In this document: positions 47,512 through 56,299 of the stretch, piece by piece
Layout of the letters: each line of letters opens with the position of its first letter
How positions within the stretch are numbered: the first letter of the stretch is position 1
NCBI GenBank assembly: GCA_028289455.1
Contig: JANQPN010000025.1
Location: forward strand, 103,102-167,101
Source: Wenzhouxiangellaceae bacterium
GTDB lineage: Bacteria; Pseudomonadota; Gammaproteobacteria; Xanthomonadales; Wenzhouxiangellaceae
Length of the DNA: 64,000 nucleotides
Direction: 5' to 3'
Translations under genes and position numbers: made by a program
Notes under the pieces: generated by a model
Seen by the model: the letters and a program-made list of their open reading frames with translations, nothing else
Databases searched by the model: none
Told to the model about the DNA's origin: nothing

Positions 47512-48104
47512 GCTGAATCCCGCAAAATTTCAATGACTTGTTCAGGCGTCTCTGCCACGCGCCAGCAATCAGCCAGAAAACCTGCGTTGGTGGCAATGAA
47601 TCCCTGCTGTCCAGCATGGTTCAGAAAGTCCAGTAACCCTGAATAATAATTGGCAGTATTCAGTAAAACGATTTCACCATGAAATAATCCGACGCGTTTC
47701 AGGGTAATGGCTTCAAACAGCTCTTCCAGCGTCCCTACACCTCCTGGAACCGCAATTACCGCGGCAGAATTCAGCAGCATGCGTTCCTTGCGGGTACGCA
47801 TGTCGTCAACCACCTGCAGATCGGTCAGTTCCCGGTGTCCCACTTCTCGCTGCAGCAAAAAATCTGGAATAATTCCAAATACCTTGCCGCCCTGCTGCAA
47901 AGCGGCATTGGCCAGAGTTCCCATCAACCCGGTGCCGCCGCCCCCGTAACTGATATGAATACCGGCCTGCGCCAGTAAACCGCCCAGCTGCCCGACAGCT
48001 GTGTGGAAATATTCAGGGATGTCAGTACTGGCTGCTGCATAGACAGTTACCCTGTCTGGCAGCGGCTTCAGCTTATGGTGATTGTTTTGCAGGTCTGCGG
48101 ACAT
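47508..48104 (-). CDS. LOG-family protein (TIGR00730, nucleotide phosphoribohydrolase-like)
   Basis: 198 residues from MSADLQNNHHKL. Rossmann-like fold with the family motifs VYAAASTDIP, ISYGGGGTGLMGTLANA, DDMRTRKERML and VPGGVGTLEELFEAI (PGGxGTxxE). LOG proteins cleave the N-glycosidic bond of nucleoside monophosphates. An in-frame TTG at 48125 would add seven residues. First gene of the operon with the HELLH membrane protein and BPSS1780 protein; divergent from the rhomboid gene. Confidence 0.9.
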   Translation of the reverse strand: MSADLQNNHHKLKPLPDRVTVYAAASTDIPEYFHTAVGQLGGLLAQAGIHISYGGGGTGLMGTLANAALQQGGKVFGIIPDFLLQREVGHRELTDLQVVDDMRTRKERMLLNSAAVIAVPGGVGTLEELFEAITLKRVGLFHGEIVLLNTANYYSGLLDFLNHAGQQGFIATNAGFLADCWRVAETPEQVIEILRDSA

Positions 48105-48175
48105 ATTTATTACACCAGCGGTCAAACTATCATTCTAGCGAATAACAAAAGCCAACATATTACCTGGGACACAGA

Positions 48176-48778
48176 ATGTATCAACGTTTCAATGCTCATT
48201 CCGGCACTCCGATCAGCTTAATTGTGATTGGAATTTGCGTAGCTGTCTTTGTTTTACAGAATATGGGCAATCCAAATCTGCTCAGCCCATTGGCTTTATG
48301 GTCGGTGCAAACCGGCTTTTTCTACCCCTGGCAGCTGATAACCTACGGCTTCCTGCACGGCTCACTGACCCACCTGTTTTTCAATATGCTGGCGGTATAT
48401 ATGTTCGGTCTGCCGTTGGAAATGGGCTGGGGTAAACAGCGCTTTGCTTTGTATTTCATTACCTGTCTTGTGGGCGCGGGCATTACCCAGCTGGTAGTTG
48501 GCCTGGGCGACCCCGTGGGTGGGGTTACCATCGGTGCATCAGGCGCCGTATTCGGTTTATTGCTGGCATATGGTCTTCGTTATCCGAACAACACCATTAT
48601 GTTGCTGATTCCTCCGGTACCCATTAAAGCCAAGTATTTTGTTTGGATTTTCGGCTTGCTGGAACTGTATCTGGGTATCAGTGGACAAGTACCCGGCATT
48701 GCCCACTTTGCTCACCTTGGCGGCCTGCTGTTCGGCTTTATCCTGTTATGGCAATGGGGCTGGCGGCCGCGCAGATAA
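48176..48778 (+). CDS. Rhomboid-family intramembrane serine protease
   Basis: 200 residues with six membrane helices. Catalytic Ser in IGASGAVFGLLLAYG and catalytic His in IAHFAHLGGLLFGF; the first HGSLTHLFFNMLAVYMFG carries the conserved His/Asn. All active-site residues are present. IPTL-CTERM or similar tags are cut by dedicated rhombosortases; this protein is of the ordinary kind, so a link to the adhesin at 8872-11793 is possible but not shown. Confidence 0.9.
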   Translation: MYQRFNAHSGTPISLIVIGICVAVFVLQNMGNPNLLSPLALWSVQTGFFYPWQLITYGFLHGSLTHLFFNMLAVYMFGLPLEMGWGKQRFALYFITCLVGAGITQLVVGLGDPVGGVTIGASGAVFGLLLAYGLRYPNNTIMLLIPPVPIKAKYFVWIFGLLELYLGISGQVPGIAHFAHLGGLLFGFILLWQWGWRPRR

Positions 48779-48794
48779 ATCCGGTCTTACCAAT

Positions 48795-49304
48795 TTATAC
48801 CAATATTTTCCGAATTCTGGCCGTTACCGATGGCGGCTCATCAGCCAGACCCATTTGCAGCACCTGCTGCGACTCCGGGCCATATTCAGGATACTGTTGC
48901 CCCAGGCGATAAAAAGCATCATAGGCCCAGGCGCGCACAAATTTGTTGTCATCTGACAGATTGTTGCGTGAAAACACTTCCACATTGTGCTTCGCAGATG
49001 CCGGAATCTGCAGATGTTGCATGCACTGCAACATCTGCAACCTCGCCTGCCAGCTGTGCAGATCATTGATCAATTCCAGTAAATCGGCCGTTTGTTGATT
49101 GGAGAGGCTTTGCCCAAGCGCCAGGTGATGCTTAAGCAGCCAGGCAGCGGCTACTTCCATTTGTGGCTGTTTGACAACCTGAAGCAGCAGTTGAATAAAA
49201 TCCCTGGAGTGCCCGTACTGCCGGTAGATGGACTTAAGCTTGTCTGTATCCGGCCGATTCCCCTGGACAGCTTTGCTGGCCGATAACAAATCGATCAATT
49301 GCAT
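48795..49304 (-). CDS. HEAT/armadillo-like helical protein, unknown
   Basis: 169 residues, all helical with HEAT-like pairs (FIQLLLQVVKQPQMEVAAAW, FVRAWAYDAFYRLGQQYPEY). No signal peptide, so cytoplasmic. No named family recognised. It converges on the rhomboid gene across 16 bases. A 12-bp perfect inverted repeat lies inside the coding sequence. Confidence 0.6.
   Translation of the reverse strand: MQLIDLLSASKAVQGNRPDTDKLKSIYRQYGHSRDFIQLLLQVVKQPQMEVAAAWLLKHHLALGQSLSNQQTADLLELINDLHSWQARLQMLQCMQHLQIPASAKHNVEVFSRNNLSDDNKFVRAWAYDAFYRLGQQYPEYGPESQQVLQMGLADEPPSVTARIRKILV
49010..49038. repeat. 12-bp inverted repeat inside a coding gene
   Basis: GCAGATGTTGCA-5-TGCAACATCTGC, both arms exact, coding for LQMLQCMQHLQI. 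A hairpin of this strength within a gene is unusual. Confidence 0.75.
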
Positions 49305-49336
49305 ATTTTATGAAACAGCGGAAATTTTCCTGCTGA

Positions 49337-49738
49337 TCACATGGTGGTCAGGATAATATTCACCCAGATGCTTAATAGGCAGATATTCGACAACATGAAT
49401 GCATATAAACGATGCCGCACATTGTTGCCGCCAATATGGATGATGCTGTGCACCACTCTGAAAAACACATATGCCCAGCCGGAATACACCAGCATAGGTG
49501 TATCCAGATTCAATATCAGGCATGTCAGACACCCGGCATAAAACAAAACCGGCATTTCAAACAGATTGAGGTAATTCCGGGTGGTTTTCATTACCTGCTC
49601 AGGCAAATCACCCCGATCAAGCAATTTGTATGAGCCCAAAGTGACCTGACCGCTTTTCAATGATTGCACACGGGCTTTAAAGGCAATCAGCAACACGACA
49701 AATGTCCAGATAACCATAGCAATCATTGGATAAAGCAT
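49337..49738 (-). CDS. MAPEG-family membrane protein
   Basis: 133 residues with four membrane helices. The RNYLNLFEMPVLFYAGCL stretch and FRVVHSIIHIGGNN, close to the MAPEG signature (FxxxHxxxh...N), place it in the MAPEG superfamily, relatives of microsomal glutathione transferases. In bacteria these are mostly uncharacterised. The ATG at 49738 starts with a hydrophobic stretch. A short hairpin with TGCGGA/TCCGCA arms lies just upstream. Confidence 0.85.
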   Translation of the reverse strand: MLYPMIAMVIWTFVVLLIAFKARVQSLKSGQVTLGSYKLLDRGDLPEQVMKTTRNYLNLFEMPVLFYAGCLTCLILNLDTPMLVYSGWAYVFFRVVHSIIHIGGNNVRHRLYAFMLSNICLLSIWVNIILTTM

Positions 49739-49824
49739 TATTGAATTCCTGAAAGCGTAATGATGATGCGGTCATTATCTGCGGACTGCAGTGCACTCCG
49801 CAAATGCAATAACCTGTCGGCAGA

Positions 49825-50031
49825 TTAATCGTCGAGAACGAATGTAACTTTCAGGGTAACTCGGAATTCTTTGATTCCACCACTTTCGTTGCAAATCACT
49901 TTTTGCCCTTCCACCCATGCTCCGCGTACATTCTTAAGGGTTTTATTGGCACGCTGAATACCCTTCTCAACAGCATCTTCGAAACCCTGTGGGGATGATG
50001 CAATAATTTCCGTAACTCGTGCTACTGACAT
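49825..50031 (-). CDS. Dodecin-family flavin-binding protein
   Basis: 68 residues, full length. MSVARVTEIIASSPQGFEDA, then ANKTLKNVRGAWVEGQKV (with the flavin-stacking Trp) and the C-terminal FRVTLKVTFVLDD are dodecin features. Dodecins form 12-mers that store or buffer flavins. It lies between MAPEG and M48 genes on the same strand but with 39-86 base gaps. Confidence 0.95.
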   Translation of the reverse strand: MSVARVTEIIASSPQGFEDAVEKGIQRANKTLKNVRGAWVEGQKVICNESGGIKEFRVTLKVTFVLDD

Positions 50032-50070
50032 ATTTTTCTCCTTGGTTTAATGTTTATTGTTTGCCTGTTA

Positions 50071-50901
50071 TCAGCCGTTGCAATTCTGACGATAAATTTC
50101 CATCGCTTCCGGCATCCATTCCTCAAATTGCCGTATCCGGGTCTCGCTGCTGGGATGGGTTGACATAAATTCAGGCGGCGTCTGACCGGCTCTCTGACCC
50201 ATACGCTGCCATAGTTTCGGTGCCTCCCTGGGGTCGAAACAGGCACGCGCGAGGTAGATCAGGCCGATATAATCGGCTTCAGATTCATGATCACGTGAAA
50301 ACGGCAGCAATACGCCGAATTTCGCGCCTGCTCCCAGTGCAGCCATTACCATCCGCTGCTGCCCGGGATCCATTCCGGAAACCGACATGCCGGCCGCCAG
50401 CGTTCCCAGCTGGGTCAATTTCTGATAAGCCATGCGCTCAGCGCCATGACGTGCTATGGCATGGGCTATTTCATGGCCCATAATCACCGCCACCCCGTCA
50501 ACGTTCTGGGCAATCGGCAAAATGCCTGTATAAAAAGCCACTTTCCCGCCGGGTAATGCAAATGCATTGGCCTGGTCGGATTGAATGAGATTGTATTCCC
50601 ACTCAAACCCGGGGTCATCTGCAGCTGCCGCCTGCTCGATCCGCCTGCCGATGGCGCGAATGGCATCAAGTTCCTGACCGCTTCTGATTACCTGCGATTG
50701 AGATAGGATCTGACGGTACGACTGTAACCCCAGAGCAGCTTCCTGCTCACGGGACATATCCACAATTTGTGAGCGGCCGGTAATCGGTACTTCCTGTTGA
50801 TTACTGAAGTAGTAATACAAGCCATAGATGGCAAACAGGATAACCGGGAATAATCGGAAACGCCCACCCCGTTTGGCTGCTGTACGTCCAAATCGTCTCA
50901 T
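50071..50901 (-). CDS. M48-family metalloprotease, LoiP/YggG-like
   Basis: 276 residues. One N-terminal membrane anchor (LFPVILFAIYGLYYYF), then the M48 domain with zinc motif VIMGHEIAHAIARHG near residue 150, the third ligand in DHESEADYIGL, and FMSTHPSSETRIRQFEEW at the end, as in LoiP/YggG (a periplasmic outer-membrane-associated protease). It is the second M48 gene of the window; the other, at 21691, is of the HtpX-like membrane form. Substrates unknown. Confidence 0.93.
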   Translation of the reverse strand: MRRFGRTAAKRGGRFRLFPVILFAIYGLYYYFSNQQEVPITGRSQIVDMSREQEAALGLQSYRQILSQSQVIRSGQELDAIRAIGRRIEQAAAADDPGFEWEYNLIQSDQANAFALPGGKVAFYTGILPIAQNVDGVAVIMGHEIAHAIARHGAERMAYQKLTQLGTLAAGMSVSGMDPGQQRMVMAALGAGAKFGVLLPFSRDHESEADYIGLIYLARACFDPREAPKLWQRMGQRAGQTPPEFMSTHPSSETRIRQFEEWMPEAMEIYRQNCNG

Positions 50902-51035
50902 AGCTTAAGTTTGTTGTTTTGTTTAAGTGTACCGCAGAAACCCTGCGTATACAGTGGCAGCAGAAAGCGGATACAATCTGCAACATACGGTCATAAGCCG
51001 CTTTATCATCAGGTCTGCACTAAACGGAGTTAAAC

Positions 51036-51560
51036 ATGCGCATATTTTTGAGTCTGCTATGGCTGGTCGGCAGCGGTTTCGCGGCACACGCCGGTGACGG
51101 CGTGCCGGATGCCGATATATTGGAAAACCCGGTTAAAAACTACTCAACGATCACCTCAGACATTGCCACCAGCGGCAGCATAAACCAGCACAACCTCGAA
51201 GAACTGCATCAGCATGGGGTACAGCAGATAATCGATCTGCGCGAACCCAGAGAAGGTACTGATGAGGAACAACAATGGGCCGCTGATGCCGGTGTGGATT
51301 ATGTCAATCTGCCAGTGACCCGCGGTAAGCTGCCGGATGATGAGCTGGTTATTCAAATTGGGGCTTTGCTGGATCAGGCCGGTGACAAACCTACCTTATT
51401 ACATTGCAGCTCGGGTAATCGTGCCGGAATAGTGTTGGCACTTTATTATCATCAACGAGGTGAATCGGTTGAGCAGGCCCTGGACCGGGCGCGGGCTGCC
51501 GGTGCACGGAAAAGCGTTATACCGGCTTTGCGCAAACGCTTATCAAATTCCGAACAGTGA
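51036..51560 (+). CDS. Secreted tyrosine-phosphatase-like protein (DUF442 type)
   Basis: 174 residues with signal peptide (FLSLLWLVGSGFAAHA). The P-loop LLHCSSGNRAGIVLALYYHQ carries the Cys-x5-Arg signature (CSSGNRAG); an upstream IIDLREPREG supplies the usual Asp-loop. This matches the DUF442/beta-lactamase-hydrolase-like phosphatase group, often fused to or near sulfur-metabolism proteins. Periplasmic location of a Cys-phosphatase is notable. Divergent from the LoiP-like gene. Confidence 0.8.
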   Translation: MRIFLSLLWLVGSGFAAHAGDGVPDADILENPVKNYSTITSDIATSGSINQHNLEELHQHGVQQIIDLREPREGTDEEQQWAADAGVDYVNLPVTRGKLPDDELVIQIGALLDQAGDKPTLLHCSSGNRAGIVLALYYHQRGESVEQALDRARAAGARKSVIPALRKRLSNSEQ

Positions 51561-51562
51561 GG

Positions 51563-51931
51563 CTAACCCTCTTCACCCGTTTCCAGTGCAGCGGTATCGC
51601 TTAACCACAGATATAAAGACAAATCGTCACCAAGCAGGTATTGGTCTTCTGCCGACCATAATTCGGCATATTCCGGCTCTGCCCGGTCAGGTATGTACAG
51701 TAACAGCATTGCCAGCAGGCACAACGCTGCTGTTGCGTAAGCCGGCCGCCAATCCAATACATCGAATATCCCCTGCCGTGGTTTGGCAGCTGCATCCAGG
51801 CTGATTTCACGGGATTCACTCAGCCGGCTGGCCACTGCGGCAGGCAGGTTACCGGCCGAATCGTCCAGCAGTTTGACTATTTCGCTTTCCAATCGCGGGG
51901 AATTGTTATCCCGGCCGCTATGTGGTTTCAT
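51563..51931 (-). CDS. DUF3619-like single-pass membrane protein, possible anti-sigma partner
   Basis: 122 residues with an N-terminal helical segment (RLESEIVKLLDDSAGNLPA, AVASRLSESREISL), one membrane helix (ATAALCLLAMLLLYIPD) and a short acidic C-terminal region. The layout fits small membrane proteins encoded directly after ECF sigma factors (DUF3619 type). It overlaps the sigma gene stop by four bases (ATGA). An anti-sigma role is likely but not proven; no zinc-binding motif is present. Confidence 0.65.
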   Translation of the reverse strand: MKPHSGRDNNSPRLESEIVKLLDDSAGNLPAAVASRLSESREISLDAAAKPRQGIFDVLDWRPAYATAALCLLAMLLLYIPDRAEPEYAELWSAEDQYLLGDDLSLYLWLSDTAALETGEEG

Positions 51932-52545
51932 GATTCCACCTCTGCAATTTCCAGTGTGCCCAGTGCGGTCCGAAGGGCTGCCCGGGCGCGGGCATAATGT
52001 GTTTTTACGCTGCCGACGCTGATGCCCATTGCGGTCGCTGTTTCTGCTTCTGTAAGGCCCTCCCAGGCCCGCAACAGGAACGTCTGCTGCTGACGCACAC
52101 CTAAACGGGCCAGCACCCGATTGACATATTCTAGCTTATGCCGGCTATCCAGCTGCTGCCAGGCTTCCGGGTCCGGTTCTATCGCCTCTGGCTGGTACCC
52201 GGTATCTTGGTTATCTGCGGAACGCAGATCGCTGAACAGGCTTACCCAGCGCCTGCGGACCTGTTGCCGCCGGAAATGGTCCCGTAATTTATTCTGCACT
52301 ACGCGATAAAACAACGGCGCACGTTCCGCTGAAGGCCGTTTGGCGTAACTGCGCACAAAAGCCAACATGGCATCTTGTAACAGATCCAAAGCCAGTTGTT
52401 CATCACGTACCGCCAACTGTAGCATTCTGAAAGCCCGTGGCTGTGTATCGCGAAAGAAAAGATTCAGCTCATTTCTGAGCTGGCTCTTATCACTGCTGGC
52501 GTAAGTTGATGCCATTTTGATACTTGGGGACTGTTGAACCGGCAT
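51928..52545 (-). CDS. ECF RNA polymerase sigma factor
   Basis: 205 residues. Sigma-2 (RMLQLAVRDEQLALDLLQDA, FVRSYAKRPSAERAPLFYRV, LRDHFRRQQVRRRW) and sigma-4 (QQTFLLRAWEGLTEAETATA, MGISVGSVKTHYARARAALR). A second ATG at 52515 would remove ten residues; both lack a clear ribosome-binding site. Translationally coupled to the downstream membrane protein and followed, further downstream on the opposite strand, by the phosphatase gene. The secreted-protein gene at 52565 lies just upstream on the same strand and may be in the same transcript. Confidence 0.9.
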   Translation of the reverse strand: MPVQQSPSIKMASTYASSDKSQLRNELNLFFRDTQPRAFRMLQLAVRDEQLALDLLQDAMLAFVRSYAKRPSAERAPLFYRVVQNKLRDHFRRQQVRRRWVSLFSDLRSADNQDTGYQPEAIEPDPEAWQQLDSRHKLEYVNRVLARLGVRQQQTFLLRAWEGLTEAETATAMGISVGSVKTHYARARAALRTALGTLEIAEVES

Positions 52546-52564
52546 GCTGAAAAACCGTTTGATG

Positions 52565-53122
52565 TCAGTGCCGTAAAATTCCGATGATGTGCCCGATCAT
52601 TTCACGTGCCGGCCTGGGCAGTTCCTGCGGTTCAAAACTGTTGCCGTTGATGATCACATTCCCTGACCATTGGTTTTCTCGATCTGCCCTGTTGCCACTG
52701 AGCCCCCGGCGCCGCTCCCGCTGATCGGTAATGCTTAAATCGACCAGCTCCAGGGATACATCCTGTTCTCCCCGGGGCAGGTTGGTCAGACTGACCCGGC
52801 CGTTGAATATAGTGGTCCGGGAAGCCTTGCGGACAAACAACCCTGGGTTACCGGTTACGCTGGACACAGCATTGATTTCGCCGTTGATTATGGGGCCATC
52901 GGTATCCGGCTGAAAATCGTTAAATGTTGCATTGACATTGAACTCGCCGCCGGGCCGCTGAAATTCACCCTGGGCAATGGTCACCGCGCGGCCTCCATTA
53001 TCGTCCGTAAAGGTGGTTTGCCTCTCCACGGTGACGCCTGCCATTGCCGCTGAACCGCTTAATAGAAATACTGTTATCAGTACACGTTGCAGATAACGGT
53101 AAGCTGTAAATTTCAAATTCAT
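52565..53122 (-). CDS. Secreted protein of unknown family upstream of the ECF sigma gene
   Basis: 185 residues from MNLKFTAYRYLQRVLITVFL with signal peptide ending near AAMAG. GAGG lies six bases before this ATG; a longer frame to 53176 exists but has no such site. The mature protein is beta-rich (VNATFNDFQPDTDGPIING, TTIFNGRVSLTNLPRGEQDV) with an Arg-rich loop (RERRRGLSGNRADREN). No family recognised. It ends 20 bases before the sigma gene, so co-transcription is likely. Confidence 0.65.
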   Translation of the reverse strand: MNLKFTAYRYLQRVLITVFLLSGSAAMAGVTVERQTTFTDDNGGRAVTIAQGEFQRPGGEFNVNATFNDFQPDTDGPIINGEINAVSSVTGNPGLFVRKASRTTIFNGRVSLTNLPRGEQDVSLELVDLSITDQRERRRGLSGNRADRENQWSGNVIINGNSFEPQELPRPAREMIGHIIGILRH

Positions 53123-53286
53123 CTGAACCTCATTGTCTTTGCACGGACTGTGTTTAACAGTAATAACGCGAGCCAATTAAAACCGTTGACACCGACATTC
53201 TGACAAAGCGTAACTTATTCCGCATGGTCAACTGGCAAAATGCGGTTACAATCAGGTCTCAATAACTACAACACTGGAGTCGTAAC

Positions 53287-53772
53287 ATGGGTTTGTTCGA
53301 TTTTCTCAAAGGCGGCAAAAAAGCCGAAGCCACCACATCCACAAAATCTCCAAGCCAGGTTTTGCGCGAAGCGGGCTTGGACCCCAGCACATTGAAATTC
53401 GGTTTTGGCAGCGATGGCACAGTTACCATCAGTGGTGTCGCCGTCAGCGATTCCGAGCGGCAGCGGATTGTTAATCTGGTTAGTGAGATTCCCGGCGTAA
53501 CGTCTGTTAACAATCAGATTGATCTGGCCGCAGTAGGTGCTGAAAGCAGCAGCACTGATTCTATGGATTTTTCCGGCGGCAGTGATCCGGAACCCGTTAC
53601 CGTTACCGGTACAAAAGAATATACCGTGGTAAGTGGCGATACCCTATGGAAGATTTCCAAGGAACATTATGGCGAGGGCGGCAAATACATGAAAATATTT
53701 GAAGCCAACCGCGATATTCTGGACGATCCGGATAAAATCCAGGTCGGTCAGGTGTTGAAGCTTCCTGATTAA
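53287..53772 (+). CDS. kbp: BON-LysM protein (Kbp/YgaU-like)
   Basis: 161 residues. A short N-terminal segment (MGLFDFLKGGKKAEA), a BON domain (~40-90, VTISGVAVSDSERQRIVNLV) and a C-terminal LysM domain (YTVVSGDTLWKISKEHYGEG, ending IQVGQVLKLPD). The same order and size as E. coli Kbp/YgaU, a potassium-binding protein. No signal peptide. Ends shortly before a hairpin shared with the convergent DUF885 gene. Confidence 0.93.
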   Translation: MGLFDFLKGGKKAEATTSTKSPSQVLREAGLDPSTLKFGFGSDGTVTISGVAVSDSERQRIVNLVSEIPGVTSVNNQIDLAAVGAESSSTDSMDFSGGSDPEPVTVTGTKEYTVVSGDTLWKISKEHYGEGGKYMKIFEANRDILDDPDKIQVGQVLKLPD

Positions 53773-53781
53773 TCAGTATTC

Positions 53782-53806
53782 GGGATGGGTGCAGTGCTCC
53801 CATCCC
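53782..53806. terminator. Bidirectional terminator-like hairpin
   Basis: GGGATGGG-TGCAGTGCT-CCCATCCC between convergent genes; flanks are AATCAGTATTC and AAACAAC, so the T-run is weak on both strands. Confidence 0.5.
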
Positions 53807-53816
53807 AAACAACTAG

Positions 53817-55646
53817 TTATGCTGAAGCCGACTTGGTTTCAGCAATCCATTCGTCGACAACCTGTTCCAGGAGAGTCAGCGGCAGGGCACCATTGATCAG
53901 CATCTGGTCGTGAAAAGCCTTTATGTCGAACCGGTCACCCAGTTCATTTTTAGCGCGCTCACGCAGTTCCAGTATCTTCAGCATGCCAACCTTATAAGCC
54001 AATGCCTGTCCAGGATTGACCAGATAACGTTCAATTTCCGAAGTCACATCGTCGCGCCCCATTCCGGTGTGCTCGATCATGTATTCAATCGCCTGCTCAC
54101 GTGTCCAGCGTTTGGCATGCAGGCCGGTATCAACCACCAGCCGGACCGCTCGGAACATTTCCGCCTGTAATCTGCCAAGGTTGTCCAGCGGATCATCCTG
54201 GAAGCCCAACTCCCAGGCCAATTGTTCCGCATACAGTGCCCAGCCTTCGTTATAAGCGGTAAACGGCAGTAAACGGCGAAACATCGGCAGCCCTTCAAGC
54301 TCCTGGGAAATGGCTATCTGGAAGTGATGTCCGGGTATACCTTCATGGTAGGCCAGAGTGCGCATACCGAAACGGGGAATTTCCTCCACGTTGCGCAGGT
54401 TGGCAAAAAACACACCCGGGCGCTTACCGTCCAGTGAAGGTCCCTGATAGTAAGCACCGGGCGCCGTTTCTTCGGAAAACTCCGGTACCCGTTTTACTTC
54501 CACACCAGTCTCAGGACGGAGATTAAAATACTGATCCATGGCCGGATCAATTTCATCCAGAATCGCCTGGTAATCGGCCAGAATCTGTTTGCGGCCGTCA
54601 TCGGTATCCGGATACAACTGATCCGGTCGCTTGCCGATTTGATCCACCCGCTCGCCGATAGTACCTTCAACAAGCCCTTCTGCCACCAGTATGGCATCCA
54701 TTTCAGCGCCGACGCGTGCGACTTCATTTAACCCCAGCTGATGCACCTGCTCCGGCGACATGTTAGTAGTAGTGTGCTGGCGTACCTGATCGGCATAAAA
54801 ATCATTACCATCCGGCAGACGCCATACTCCGCCATTGCTGGTGGCTTTGGGCAGCAGTTGCTGCAGATAGCGTTTCAGGTCTGCATAAGCAGGATAAACA
54901 TCCGCTTCGATACTGGCCAGCACCTGCTGCTCCAGCTCATCTCTTTGCTCCTGATTCAACTCGCCTTCCGGCAACTCATCCAGCTTTTCAGTGAAACTGG
55001 CGAACAGCATGTTTTCAGCGGCAGGTTTCTCGGTAAACCCGTCAATCTGATCGATCACTTTGGTGACCGCAAAACGTGGCGGTAGAATGCCTTTTTCCTC
55101 ACGCAGTTTGAGACCCTCGATAACCCCGTCAAACTGACGTGGAAAAAGCTTCAGACGGGCGATGTAATGATCAGCGCCTTTGCTGTTTTCGATCATATGC
55201 TGCTGCGCCATGAAATTGGGCAGATTACTTTGCACACCGAACATCTGATTGACCGGGAAGTTGTGCCACAGCCAGGGCTCGTCATCGACCTGACCGCCCA
55301 TAAAGTAATCCCACACATCAAACGACAGCAATGCCTGATCGGAATAATCTTCACGGTCATAACGCTGAAACACTTCATATTCGTCACGCCATTGATCAAC
55401 CTGGCGTTGATTACTTTCCGGCGAAGTATCGCCCAGTTTGGCGTTATGCCCGGTAATACCGATTGGCTCGAGGATCCGCAGGCTGGTCAGCATTTCAGGG
55501 TTTTGCAAAGCAAACTTGGCAAATACCCTGGTGTAGTACCAGTCCAGTTTTACCGGCTTGAAATACCATACATTGACAAACAGCACTCCCCCCAGCAGCA
55601 ACAGTACGATAAAGATGCGCAAAAACCACTTAAGAATCTTTTTCAT
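53817..55646 (-). CDS. DUF885 family protein (putative metallo-carboxypeptidase)
   Basis: 609 residues. An N-terminal membrane anchor (MKKILKWFLRIFIVLLLLGG), then the DUF885 fold with the motif LAYHEGIPGHHFQIAISQEL near residue 470 and the later FTAYNEGWALYAEQLAWELG, which together supply the HExxxH-like metal site of this family. Start: an ATG six bases upstream is also in frame, but GGGA has better spacing to 55646. The protein is anchored with its bulk in the periplasm. Substrates of this family are poorly known; peptides are suspected. Confidence 0.85.
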   Translation of the reverse strand: MKKILKWFLRIFIVLLLLGGVLFVNVWYFKPVKLDWYYTRVFAKFALQNPEMLTSLRILEPIGITGHNAKLGDTSPESNQRQVDQWRDEYEVFQRYDREDYSDQALLSFDVWDYFMGGQVDDEPWLWHNFPVNQMFGVQSNLPNFMAQQHMIENSKGADHYIARLKLFPRQFDGVIEGLKLREEKGILPPRFAVTKVIDQIDGFTEKPAAENMLFASFTEKLDELPEGELNQEQRDELEQQVLASIEADVYPAYADLKRYLQQLLPKATSNGGVWRLPDGNDFYADQVRQHTTTNMSPEQVHQLGLNEVARVGAEMDAILVAEGLVEGTIGERVDQIGKRPDQLYPDTDDGRKQILADYQAILDEIDPAMDQYFNLRPETGVEVKRVPEFSEETAPGAYYQGPSLDGKRPGVFFANLRNVEEIPRFGMRTLAYHEGIPGHHFQIAISQELEGLPMFRRLLPFTAYNEGWALYAEQLAWELGFQDDPLDNLGRLQAEMFRAVRLVVDTGLHAKRWTREQAIEYMIEHTGMGRDDVTSEIERYLVNPGQALAYKVGMLKILELRERAKNELGDRFDIKAFHDQMLINGALPLTLLEQVVDEWIAETKSASA

Positions 55647-55736
55647 TCTCATTATCCCGTTTAGGCAACCTGCTAAGCTTAGCAACAGGCGGGGTGAGTT
55701 ACCATGGGCGCATAGTCACAGGTTTTGATGGTTACA

Positions 55737-56198
55737 ATGAATATTCTGAAAATCTACAATCGACTCTCAGAGCTACCGGTCGGCAAGAGGCTGTTCAGTT
55801 TTCTGGTGTGCTGGAATGCGCCCTACTTCGGCAGCATTTCACCGGTTTTTACTGAGCTCAAGCCAGGCGTTGCAGCAGCTAGCATGAAAAACCGCCGCAA
55901 GGTCCGCAACCATATCAAAACCGTGCACGCCATCGCCTGTTGTAATTTGTGTGAGCTGGTGGCGGGTACCGCAATGGAAGCCAGTGTGCCCCGCCACAAG
56001 CGCTGGATTCCCAAAGGCATGCAAGTGAGTTATCTGCGTAAAGCTGAAACCAATCTGTCGGCACGCTGCGAGCCAGGTGTTATTGATGATGGCTTCAGTG
56101 GTGATTTACCGGTTGTTGTGGATGTTAAGGATCAACATAGCCAGGTTGTGGTGTCAGCGGTGATCACTATGTATATCAGCGATAAAAAAGCCCGCTGA
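55737..56198 (+). CDS. DUF4442 hotdog-fold protein
   Basis: 153 residues. MNILKIYNRLSELPVGKRLF and FSFLVCWNAPYFGSISPVFT are the conserved opening of DUF4442; the rest matches the hotdog thioesterase-like fold (RNHIKTVHAIACCNLCELVA, MQVSYLRKAETNLSARCEP). Members resemble acyl-CoA thioesterases; no substrate can be named. The ATG at 55737 is chosen over an upstream in-frame ATG and TTG because it gives the family N-terminus. Confidence 0.88.
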   Translation: MNILKIYNRLSELPVGKRLFSFLVCWNAPYFGSISPVFTELKPGVAAASMKNRRKVRNHIKTVHAIACCNLCELVAGTAMEASVPRHKRWIPKGMQVSYLRKAETNLSARCEPGVIDDGFSGDLPVVVDVKDQHSQVVVSAVITMYISDKKAR

Positions 56199-56299
56199 AA
56201 GCAGACTGTTTATTGCACATTTTGTTGGTTTTGAATGACCGCCAATCCAATAGCAGCAGAATTGCGCCTGTTCCCGGATTAAGGCTAACGATTTCTTTC

